This document shows, one piece after another, positions 25,659 through 31,829 of a DNA stretch of 34,058 bases. Numbering within the stretch: the stretch's first letter is position 1; each line of letters starts with the position of its first letter. The position numbers and the translations under genes are program-made. The notes below the pieces were generated by a model. That model was given only the letters and a program-made list of their open reading frames with translations, had not been told where the DNA came from and did no database searches. This stretch comes from a virus, in the IMG/VR virus record IMGVR_UViG_3300031565_000194, positions 1 through 34,058 of that record; one strand, given 5' to 3'.

Positions 25659-25986
25659 AAACGGTAGACTTCGATTGACTATTATTAGTCTTTGTATTTC
25701 GGTTTTTATTGTCTTCGTTGGATGGGGCAGTTCTTTTGTTACCTTAAAGGTTAACAGGGGTAAAGCAGAACAGAAGGTTGCTGACACTATCGAAAATCAT
25801 ACAGCAAAAATCTGGCAAAATCAATACGAGATTAAGGAAACGAAGAAAACTGTGGATAGCAATACAGAAGAAAATAAGAGACTCGACAAAGAGCAGAGTC
25901 TCATAAAAAAAGATGTGGAGTACATTAAAAGCGATGTAATCGAAATAAAGGGTGATGTAAAACTTATACTGGAGAAGGTAAAATAA
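25651..25986 (+). CDS. Membrane-anchored coiled-coil protein
   Basis: 111 residues from the ATG at 25651 (GGAGG upstream), rather than 25636. One N-terminal transmembrane helix (about 9-30), then heptads from about 50 to 105 (ENKRLDKEQSLIKKDVEYIKS...). This is the layout of holin accessory proteins such as XhlA or of a spanin-like protein. It overlaps the preceding gene by eight bases. Confidence 0.65.
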   Translation: MVKNGRLRLTIISLCISVFIVFVGWGSSFVTLKVNRGKAEQKVADTIENHTAKIWQNQYEIKETKKTVDSNTEENKRLDKEQSLIKKDVEYIKSDVIEIKGDVKLILEKVK

Positions 25987-26079
25987 ATGGGATACTGGTC
26001 TATCGTTCTTCTGTGCATCCTTTTCGCAATATTAGTTATAAACCTTTGCTTGCTTGCAATAGGTTTAACTGTATTCTAA
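25987..26079 (+). CDS. Tiny transmembrane protein 1
   Basis: 30 residues: MGYWSIVLLCILFAILVINL and on to an F at the end. Nearly all hydrophobic, so a single membrane helix. The ATG starts directly after the stop of the preceding gene. No ribosome site stands out beyond GGAGAAGG 17-10 bases upstream. Probably a real mini-gene of the lysis cassette. Confidence 0.5.
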   Translation: MGYWSIVLLCILFAILVINLCLLAIGLTVF

Positions 26080-26080
26080 A

Positions 26081-26167
26081 ATGAAAGAGTGGATTGTTTT
26101 TCTTTGTTTTGTTTTCGCAATAATGCTTTTCTTTGTATCTTTGATTGTAATAGACCTGATTCATTAG
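26081..26167 (+). CDS. Tiny transmembrane protein 2
   Basis: 28 residues: MKEWIVFLCFVFAIMLFFVS and on, a single hydrophobic helix ending in DLIH. Start one base after the preceding stop. Similar in make-up to its neighbour but not a clear copy. Function unknown; perhaps a small holin or holin modulator. Confidence 0.45.
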   Translation: MKEWIVFLCFVFAIMLFFVSLIVIDLIH

Positions 26168-26177
26168 GAGGGAAACT

Positions 26178-26348
26178 GTGAGAAAATTCATTAAAAAAAC
26201 GGTGATAAGATTCAAGAACTTTTTCATATTTCTATATCTGGGACTTGTCGGTTTCGTTATTGTAATATATGCAATGCAACATAGACAAGTAGACCGTTTT
26301 ATTCATATTTTCGAAAAGTGGCTTTTTCGATTTGAAAAGGAGAACTAA
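26178..26348 (+). CDS. Tiny transmembrane protein 3
   Basis: 56 residues, GTG start after AGGAGG. Basic N-terminus (RKFIKKTVIRFKNF), one transmembrane helix (about 15-33) and an amphipathic tail with H, Q, R and W. Its basic start and the phrase GFVIVIYAMQ...RRH-like layout resemble the N-terminus of the spanin-like protein at 26976 (IIKKSVGKLKNFLI...GFLVILYAIQRRH), which suggests a duplicated membrane anchor. Confidence 0.55.
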   Translation: MRKFIKKTVIRFKNFFIFLYLGLVGFVIVIYAMQHRQVDRFIHIFEKWLFRFEKEN

Positions 26349-26443
26349 TGGGAAGCGGTGTAATTCTCTTCTGTGCATGGGGTTTATTTTATATACTTGC
26401 TGGGATTGTGCTTGTTATTAAGTTTATCATAAAGGAGGAATGA
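26348..26443 (+). CDS. Tiny transmembrane protein 4
   Basis: 31 residues, start overlapping the preceding stop (TAATG) and preceded by AAAAGGAG. One membrane helix and a KEE end that itself encodes the ribosome site of the amidase gene. The amidase ATG follows the stop directly. Confidence 0.5.
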   Translation: MGSGVILFCAWGLFYILAGIVLVIKFIIKEE

Positions 26444-26992
26444 ATGCGAATAGCAATAGGAGCGGGACATAACCCGCCAGACTATGGTCGAGTTAATGAG
26501 CAAAAACATCTTGCTGAATACATCGAGGCTTGCAAGATTGTTGCATTACTCAAGGACGCTCTGTGGCTTGACAGATTTGAGATAGTGGATTTCTGTGGAA
26601 GGTTGAAGGAGAAGGTCAACAAAATCAATAAGAGCAGGGCAGACCTTGCCCTTGAAATTCACTTGAATGGAAGCGATAACGTTAACGCTAAAGGTGCTGA
26701 ATTTCTCTATTATCCTTCTGATGGCTCGGAAGCACTTGCAAGAGCAATCGAGCACTCATTCCGAGATGTGCTTAGCATACCCGTTAGAGGCTCATTTGTA
26801 GGGAATTTACGGAGAGACACAAAGAACCCTATTTGTTATATCTTGCGCAAAACAAGATGCCCTTGTGTTATTGTGGAATCGCTGTTCATAACGAATCCAA
26901 AAGAAGCGGAAATGCTTGCTGATGGTATTATCCAGAGAAAGATAGCTTTGGCTATCGCTGTGGGGGTGAAAAATTATGTTAGAAATCATTAA
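26444..26992 (+). CDS. N-acetylmuramoyl-L-alanine amidase (Amidase_3) endolysin
   Basis: 182 residues. The fold and ligands are clear: IGAGHN with H9, E19 as a likely second zinc ligand, EIHLNG with H73, and the catalytic glutamate at E145 in VIVESLFITNP. It cuts the bond between muramic acid and the stem peptide. It has no separate cell-wall-binding domain and no signal peptide, so it needs a holin to reach the wall. AAAGGAGG precedes the ATG. The C-terminus overlaps the next gene by 17 bases. Confidence 0.92.
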   Translation: MRIAIGAGHNPPDYGRVNEQKHLAEYIEACKIVALLKDALWLDRFEIVDFCGRLKEKVNKINKSRADLALEIHLNGSDNVNAKGAEFLYYPSDGSEALARAIEHSFRDVLSIPVRGSFVGNLRRDTKNPICYILRKTRCPCVIVESLFITNPKEAEMLADGIIQRKIALAIAVGVKNYVRNH

Positions 26993-27680
26993 AAAATCGG
27001 TGGGTAAGCTCAAGAATTTCCTGATATTACTACTTTTGGGAGCCATTGGTTTTCTGGTAATTCTGTACGCGATCCAGCGCCGTCATGCGGAGAACCTCTC
27101 GACGGATCTCCTGATCGAGCAGAGCAAAAACGATTCACTGGTGCAGCTGAATGATACCCTGTACCGGAAAACGGTGCACATTGCCAAGGACCTCGAGACC
27201 TTCAGGGATTCCCTTTCGGTTATGAAAGGAGAGATCACACAGTGGCAGTCTCTCAGCTTAAAATACAAGAAGCTCTATTACAGTATACCGGCAACAGATT
27301 CCTTCCGGGGTGATACTACGTTTGTCTATTTCCGGGAGAAAAATTCCGGCGTGACAGTTTCCGGCTATACCAAGACACCACCTCCGGAGGCGCACATTGA
27401 GATTGAGCATGATCCTATCACAGTGAAGATGGGAGTCACCCAAGTAAAAAACAAACTCAAAACAGCCTGGGTGAAAAGCAGCAATCCAGCTGTAGAGATC
27501 ACGGATGTGGATATCATTATGCTGAATGCAAAGAAGCGAAGCATCCACGGATGGGGGATAGGCATAATGAAACCCTGGGGAGTGATAGCTGATATCAACC
27601 TCTGGAATCTGGAATTTGGTGGCGGTTTCAATGTAGAAAACAAGTCCTTATTTTATATCAAGAAGAACTTTCTTTTTTAA
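26976..27680 (+). CDS. Spanin-like membrane coiled-coil protein
   Basis: 234 residues. A transmembrane helix (about 15-33), a coiled coil (about 36-95) and a beta-rich C-terminal region (GDTTFVYFREKNSGVTVSGYTKTPPP and onward) ending in a W/G-rich portion. This order recalls single-protein spanin candidates and an uncharacterised membrane family of phages. It is noticeably richer in G and C than the AT-rich tiny genes around it, a sign of recent exchange. It is the last late gene. Confidence 0.6.
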   Translation: MLEIIKKSVGKLKNFLILLLLGAIGFLVILYAIQRRHAENLSTDLLIEQSKNDSLVQLNDTLYRKTVHIAKDLETFRDSLSVMKGEITQWQSLSLKYKKLYYSIPATDSFRGDTTFVYFREKNSGVTVSGYTKTPPPEAHIEIEHDPITVKMGVTQVKNKLKTAWVKSSNPAVEITDVDIIMLNAKKRSIHGWGIGIMKPWGVIADINLWNLEFGGGFNVENKSLFYIKKNFLF

Positions 27681-27988
27681 TTTTCACATCGTTCCAAAAA
27701 AACGCTTCTACCACCCATTACTGCCCTTTTTATTTATCCAGTTTTTATGGACTTTTTGATGTCAAATTTGCCCCGTGTGAGGTTTTCTCATATAGACAGG
27801 TATCTATACTTGCCTCAAGAGGAGTTCGCCCTGTGAGCGTTATTTTGACATTTTGAAGAAATTGACTTTTTCGGAAATTCTCTAACAGCCCCAGAAAAAA
27901 TAATTAAAAATATTTTTATTCCTAACTCTATATATATCAACACTTACAAACTATTTAGAAAAAAAATGAAAAAAAATGAAAAAAAGAC
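27681..27988. other. AT-rich intergenic control region, no gene seen
   Basis: About 300 bp between the end of the late block and the first early promoter. It contains short dyads (TGAG-GTTTT-CTCA near 27786; an imperfect AGGTA/TGCCT dyad at about 27798-27815), two TTGAC boxes near 27845 and 27862 without good -10 partners, then a strongly AT-rich stretch (27891-27988) with tandem AAAAAAAATG units. It could hold operators or a replication origin; nothing is decisive. No strong terminator is visible after 27680. Confidence 0.5.
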
Positions 27989-28017
27989 TTGACAAACTAC
28001 GAAAAATAGTATATATT
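27989..28017 (+). promoter_or_regulatory. Early promoter P1 (sigma70-type)
   Basis: TTGACA (27989-27994), 17 bases, TATATT (28012-28017). Context AAAAAGACTTGACAAA is shared with P2 at 28510. An ATG follows eight bases after the -10 box at 28026. Confidence 0.88.
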
Positions 28018-28049
28018 ATAGTAAGATGAAAAAGAAAAAAGGAGGAGAG

Positions 28050-28286
28050 ATGAGTCAACAAGAACTTAAAAAACAAGCGATGCTGTATTTTGAAAAGCAT
28101 CATATAGAATTAGAAAAATCTGTCGACCTGCAAAAGGTTGCAGATTATGTTACAGAGCATGTCGAAAATCTCATTGATATAATTTCAGCAGAGGATGAAT
28201 CAGACTTTCTTTATGAAATTTGGCAATTAGTGAAAAAAGTAACGGGCAGGGAAAACGAACAAGTGCTACATACCCGAAAATATTAA
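28050..28286 (+). CDS. Small helical early protein
   Basis: 78 residues from the ATG at 28050, which has GGAGGAG just upstream; an in-frame ATG at 28026 right at the predicted transcription start could give an eight-residue longer, leaderless form. Mostly helical and acidic in the middle (VADYVTEHVENLIDIISAEDESDF). It is the first gene from promoter P1. No family recognised; an early regulator or host-takeover protein is likely by position. Confidence 0.6.
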   Translation: MSQQELKKQAMLYFEKHHIELEKSVDLQKVADYVTEHVENLIDIISAEDESDFLYEIWQLVKKVTGRENEQVLHTRKY

Positions 28287-28327
28287 CAAGAAACCCGAAT
28301 CGCTATCGGAATGAAAAAGGGGAAATC

Positions 28328-28513
28328 ATGGAACAAAAAGAATTATTAACTCAAAGAGAATTCTGCGCACTGCTGAAAATTAGCAGACAGACCTTTCAAA
28401 ACTGGCTGGCACCGGGAAGTGATAACAAGCTCAAAGAGTGTGCATTCAAGATTGGACGAGAATGGAGAGTTGATATAGCAAAGTATTTTCGACTAATTCA
28501 AAAAAAGACTTGA
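28328..28513 (+). CDS. Small helix-turn-helix DNA-binding protein
   Basis: 61 residues from the ATG at 28328 (AAAGGGGAAATC upstream). LLTQREFCALLKISRQTFQNWLAPG is a helix-turn-helix of the AlpA/excisionase type, and FKIGREWRVDIAKYFR is the wing typical for it. The stop codon overlaps the -35 box of promoter P2 (28510), so it probably sits next to its own target. It may be the switch regulator for replication or for the antisense element. Confidence 0.75.
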   Translation: MEQKELLTQREFCALLKISRQTFQNWLAPGSDNKLKECAFKIGREWRVDIAKYFRLIQKKT

Positions 28514-28538
28514 CAAAACAGCTTTCCTGCGTTATATT
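28510..28538 (+). promoter_or_regulatory. Early promoter P2 (sigma70-type)
   Basis: TTGACA (28510-28515), 17 bases, TATATT (28533-28538). The flanks AAAAAAGACTTGACAAA and ATGAAAAAG nine bases after the -10 box match P1 closely, so P1 and P2 look duplicated. It would transcribe the replication genes and the sense strand of the element below. Confidence 0.85.
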
Positions 28539-28547
28539 AATATTAAT

Positions 28548-28700
28548 ATGAAAAAGCCACAGAGTAGCAACGGGTTTTTTAGCCCCGAAGAAAAATTGCG
28601 AAGCGGGATGGATTCAGGTTCAGATTTCAAACCTAACCGTTTGTACTCTGTGGCTACCCTGTTTGTATCCCGCTCGCGTTATTATAACCAGGGAAAATGA
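28548..28700 (+). CDS. Possible leaderless leader peptide
   Basis: A 50-codon open frame beginning three or so bases after the predicted P2 start, with no ribosome site. Its codons coincide completely with the paired arms of the antisense element, so much of its sequence is probably set by RNA structure. It may be only a by-product, or a translated leader whose reading affects folding upstream of the replisome organiser. Confidence 0.25.
   Translation: MKKPQSSNGFFSPEEKLRSGMDSGSDFKPNRLYSVATLFVSRSRYYNQGK
28551..28675 (-). ncRNA. Candidate antisense regulatory RNA with pseudoknot
   Basis: Transcribed from the promoter at 28681-28709, starting near 28675. The first bases AGCGGGAU (28674-28667) pair with AUCCCGCU (28609-28602). 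Within that loop AGCCACAGAGUA (28655-28644) pairs perfectly over 12 bp with UACUCUGUGGCU (28566-28555), followed by UUUUU (28555-28551), a terminator-like 3' end. The pairings interleave, giving a pseudoknot. Two local hairpins (AGGUU/AACCU at 28634-28616; CGGG/CCCG at 28587-28571) add to it. One pair at the first hairpin is G-U on this strand and C-A on the other, favouring the - strand as the functional RNA. It would be fully complementary to the P2 leader of the replisome-organiser mRNA. No known RNA class recognised. Confidence 0.6.
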
Positions 28701-28709
28701 AGCTATCAA
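28681..28709 (-). promoter_or_regulatory. Antisense promoter (sigma70-type)
   Basis: Read on the - strand: TTGATA (28709-28704), 17 bases, TATAAT (28686-28681). A perfect -10 and five of six -35 bases with ideal spacing. It faces P2, about 140 bp away. Confidence 0.75.
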
Positions 28710-28761
28710 AAAAAGAACCTTGTCTGTGTCAATATGGTTGATATGGACATTATAAGAAAGT

Positions 28762-29697
28762 TTGGAAGTGAAAAGTTATAGAGAAGACAATAGACCGTCT
28801 TTGCAATTCTATCCCGATGACTGGTTGAGTGAGCCAGGATTAAATATCTGTTCACTCGCTGCACAAGGATTGTGGATTAAAATGATTAGCATTATGTGGA
28901 AGGCAGATATAAGGGGTTGTTTGAAAGCAAATGGGAAGCAAATCAATAGCAAAGGGTTAGCAAAACTTAGTGGCGTATCAGAAGAAGAAATTAGCAAACT
29001 CCTAAAGGAGCTGGGGGATAATAATGTTTATTCAACCCTCGAAGATGGAACGATTTACTCTCGAAGATTATATCGAGAAGCATACAAGGAAAGAGAGCTA
29101 CGGGAAGCAAGAACGGAAGCTGGGCGACTTGGTGGTTTGGCAAAAGGCAAGCAAACGCCTAGCAAACTACATAGCAAAAAGGTAGCAAAACAGCCTTCTC
29201 CTTCTTCTACTCCTTCTCCTTCTCCTTCTCCTCCTTCTCCTTCAAAGACTAAAACCTTTAGTCTGAACTCTACCGAGTTCAAACTATCAAAACTTCTTTT
29301 TGATTTAATCAGAAAACGAAAACCTAACTTCAGAGAACCGGACTTTCAAAAATGGGCAGTGCATATTGATAAATTAATTAGAATAGACAAAAGGACCCCA
29401 GAACAGGTTGAAGTAGTAATTCACTGGTGCCAATCAGACACTTTTTGGAGAAATAACATCCTGTCAACACAAAAGCTCAGAGAACAGATAGACCAGCTTG
29501 AGCTTAAGATGCGTTCTCAAAAGGAGAGCGTCGAGGATAAGCTCAGGGAGAAGGCTAAAAATTGCTCACAATATGCGGGTCGGGGAGTTTGCATATATGA
29601 AGCGCAAGGAGTTATAGAGGAGTTTTGTAAGTATTGTTCACGATATATGGAAAAACAAAAAAAGGAAGGAGGTGAAAAAGGTGAAGGTCGGAGATGA
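28762..29697 (+). CDS. Replisome organiser / helicase-loader-like protein (YdaU/DUF1376-like)
   Basis: 311 residues. The N-terminal domain (FYPDDWLSEPGLNICSLAAQGLWIKMISIMW, LAKLSGVSEEEISKLLKEL, GTIYSRRL, RTEAGRLGGLAKGK) is the winged-helix replisome-organiser type of phages. A Pro/Ser linker (about 144-163) encoded by CCTTCT repeats follows. Then a helical domain (WAVHIDKLIRIDKRTPEQVEVVIHWC...FWRNNILSTQKLREQ) like DnaD-type loader regions, and four Cys near the end. The TTG at 28762 is a weak start; GTG at 28768 is possible. It likely binds the origin and recruits host helicase. Confidence 0.8.
   Translation: MEVKSYREDNRPSLQFYPDDWLSEPGLNICSLAAQGLWIKMISIMWKADIRGCLKANGKQINSKGLAKLSGVSEEEISKLLKELGDNNVYSTLEDGTIYSRRLYREAYKERELREARTEAGRLGGLAKGKQTPSKLHSKKVAKQPSPSSTPSPSPSPPSPSKTKTFSLNSTEFKLSKLLFDLIRKRKPNFREPDFQKWAVHIDKLIRIDKRTPEQVEVVIHWCQSDTFWRNNILSTQKLREQIDQLELKMRSQKESVEDKLREKAKNCSQYAGRGVCIYEAQGVIEEFCKYCSRYMEKQKKEGGEKGEGRR
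29194..29243 (+). repeat. CCTTCT microsatellite in the linker
   Basis: Repeats of CCTTCT and CTCCTT encode the Ser/Pro linker of the replisome organiser. Six-base unit changes stay in frame; three-base units also occur. Confidence 0.85.
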
Positions 29698-29893
29698 ATT
29701 CACGATTCCTAATGGGAATAGGCCGCACAAGTATAAAATAGCAAAACTTGACGAGCAGTTTGCGTGGTGCGAAATCAAGTTCGCTTGTGTTGCGAGACAA
29801 AGCTTTGGAATATTGGTCCCGATTGATCGATATAAATTGGGATTCTTTATTAGAAACCAAAGAGAAGGAGGTGAGAATAGTGAAAATCCTTAA
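29681..29893 (+). CDS. Small early protein
   Basis: 70 residues from the GTG at 29681, eight bases after GGAGG; GTG at 29672 would add three residues. Composition is beta-like (VGDEFTIPNGNRPHKYKIAKLDEQFAWCEIKFA), reminiscent of small SH3-like domains. It overlaps the start of the ATPase gene. Function unknown. Confidence 0.6.
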   Translation: MKVGDEFTIPNGNRPHKYKIAKLDEQFAWCEIKFACVARQSFGILVPIDRYKLGFFIRNQREGGENSENP

Positions 29894-31175
29894 ATTAACA
29901 GCCGAGAATATTCAGAAGATTAAAGCCGTTGAGATTACTCCAGATGGTAACACGGTGATCATCAGCGGAAAGAATGGCCAGGGTAAAACGAGCGTGCTTG
30001 ATTCAATATCATACGCCCTGGGCGGAAAGGCTTTGATTTCACAAAAACCGATCAGGAAAGGGCAAGAATCGGCAAGGGTGGAGGTAGATCTCGGGAAATA
30101 TATAGTCGAGCGTAACTGGACATCAAACAACCGGTCTTATCTAAAAGTGAGCAGCAAGGAAGGGGGTACATTTGCGGGACCCCAGAAACTGCTGGATAGT
30201 CTCATTGGAGACTTAAGTTTCGACCCGCTTGCTTTTGCCAGAGCTGAGAAAAAGCCACAGGTCGAGATATTGCTGCAAGCAGCAGATATCCAGATGGATA
30301 AAAAGACGCTCGAATCCGTCTCCGGAATGAAGATTGCTGAAGATGGAAATCCCATTGAGCTGATCGCCCAGGTCCATAAGGCCGTATTTGACGAGCGAAC
30401 AGCACTCAACCGGGAAGAGAAGAAACTGAGAGCACAGCGTGAAGCTATCAAGGTCCCCGAGGGAATGGAGAAAACCGCGCCTGTTTCTACTTCTGAGCTC
30501 TTTGAGGAGCGCAAGAAGATGGAAGAGCAGATTAGAGAAAATAACGCCACAAGAGAGCGGTTCCAATTCATTACAAAGCGGATTGGTGAGATTGAAATGC
30601 AGATGTCCGATCTCCAAAAGGAGCTGGACCAGCTTCTAAGAGAGGACACTGGAATGGATCAAAACCTAAAGGATCCGGATATCGCTGCAATCGACGAGAA
30701 GATTGCTCAAGTCGATGACACCAACCGTGTGGCGCAACTCGTGAAAGACAGGGAAGAAATCAAGGTCAGACTCAACAAGGCATCCAGGGAAGCGAGCCGA
30801 TTATCAGAGAACCTCGATGCTATCCTGGAGTACAAGAACGTGATGATAGGCAAGGCGAAGATGCCAATCGAGGGACTTGATTTCGAAGAGGGTGGTGTGA
30901 TATACAACGGGATTCCATTCGAGCAGGTCTCAGATTCGGAGAAGTTGAAGGTCTCAATGGCTATCGCCATGGCTTTGAATCCAAAGATTCGGGTCATCCG
31001 TATTACGGATGGATCGCTTCTGGATTCCGAGAATATGGAAATCATTCAGTCTATGGCCAAGAAAAAAGACTTTCAGGTCTGGATTGAAAAGGTGGACGAA
31101 ACCGGACAGGTGGGAATCTTCATCGAGGACGGGCAAGTGGTAACCAAGAAAAAGGAGAAGAAAGATGGCAAATAA
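29880..31175 (+). CDS. SMC/Rad50-like ATPase of phage recombination
   Basis: 431 residues from the GTG at 29880 (AAGGAGG upstream). Walker A is GKNGQGKTS at 30-38. A coiled-coil middle runs about 160-330. Near the C-terminus FEQVSDSEKLKVSMAIAMALNP acts as the signature region and VIRITDGSLLD as a Walker B-like strand in which the usual D-E is D-G, as I recall for phage members. Such ATPases lie with exonuclease and annealing proteins. The stop overlaps the nuclease start by 11 bases. Confidence 0.85.
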   Translation: MKILKLTAENIQKIKAVEITPDGNTVIISGKNGQGKTSVLDSISYALGGKALISQKPIRKGQESARVEVDLGKYIVERNWTSNNRSYLKVSSKEGGTFAGPQKLLDSLIGDLSFDPLAFARAEKKPQVEILLQAADIQMDKKTLESVSGMKIAEDGNPIELIAQVHKAVFDERTALNREEKKLRAQREAIKVPEGMEKTAPVSTSELFEERKKMEEQIRENNATRERFQFITKRIGEIEMQMSDLQKELDQLLREDTGMDQNLKDPDIAAIDEKIAQVDDTNRVAQLVKDREEIKVRLNKASREASRLSENLDAILEYKNVMIGKAKMPIEGLDFEEGGVIYNGIPFEQVSDSEKLKVSMAIAMALNPKIRVIRITDGSLLDSENMEIIQSMAKKKDFQVWIEKVDETGQVGIFIEDGQVVTKKKEKKDGK

Positions 31176-31827
31176 ATTCAAGGCGCATATAGTGTACAAG
31201 ACTTCTGACGGGCAACGTGCCCCCGGGGCTTCGACTATCACGGGGGTATTAAATAAAGGGGCTTTAATTCATTGGGCGTGGGACCTTGGAATACAAGGTA
31301 TAGATTACAAGAAATACAGAGACAATCTCGCAGATATTGGGACCTTGGCCCACTATATGATTCTTTGTCTTTGCAAAGGTGAAACTCCTGACACTTCCGA
31401 TTACAGTAATGCTCAAATCACCGCGGCTGAAAATTGTGTTAAGAAATTCAAATCTTGGCTTGCGGAAAACTCTGTTGAATTTCTCCTTGTAGAGCATCCA
31501 CTGGTAAGCGATAAGTATAGATTCGGGGGGATGTTCGATTCGCTGTGTAAGAGAAAGGACAATGGAAAGATTTTGCTTGTTGACTACAAAACAAGCAAAG
31601 CGATCTATGGAGAGCATTTTCTGCAGCTTGCCGGCTATCATCACCTTGTAGAGGAAAACACAGAGTATAAAATTGACCAGAACATCATCTTGCGAATTGG
31701 TAGGGATGACAACGAGGGGTTTGAAGTTAAAGTCAGGGACAACCTTGAAAAAGAATGGGAACTCTTCAAACACTGTGCTGAGATCTATCATTTGCAGAAG
31801 GAGCTCAAAAAAGCAGGGAGGTGGTAA
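31165..31827 (+). CDS. PD-(D/E)XK (RecB/Cas4-like) exonuclease
   Basis: 220 residues. Motif order: GTLAHY with H63, LLVEHPL with E110, RFGGMFDSL with D125, ILLVDYKTS with D140 and K142, and LQLAGYHH with Q154. This is the complete nuclease core. ATG preceded by AAGGAGAAGAAAG. It would resect DNA ends so that the next gene's product can anneal single strands. Confidence 0.9.
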   Translation: MANKFKAHIVYKTSDGQRAPGASTITGVLNKGALIHWAWDLGIQGIDYKKYRDNLADIGTLAHYMILCLCKGETPDTSDYSNAQITAAENCVKKFKSWLAENSVEFLLVEHPLVSDKYRFGGMFDSLCKRKDNGKILLVDYKTSKAIYGEHFLQLAGYHHLVEENTEYKIDQNIILRIGRDDNEGFEVKVRDNLEKEWELFKHCAEIYHLQKELKKAGRW

Positions 31828-31829
31828 AA

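Noticed and set aside
27845-27890. Extra promoters at the TTGACA near 27845 and TTGACT near 27862
   Set aside because: No acceptable -10 box lies 16-18 bases downstream of either.
28598-28680. Acceptor-stem-like pairing that could suggest a tRNA on the - strand
   Set aside because: An 8-bp end stem is present, but there is no T-loop consensus, no D-arm and no seven-base anticodon loop in place; the structure fits a regulatory pseudoknot better.
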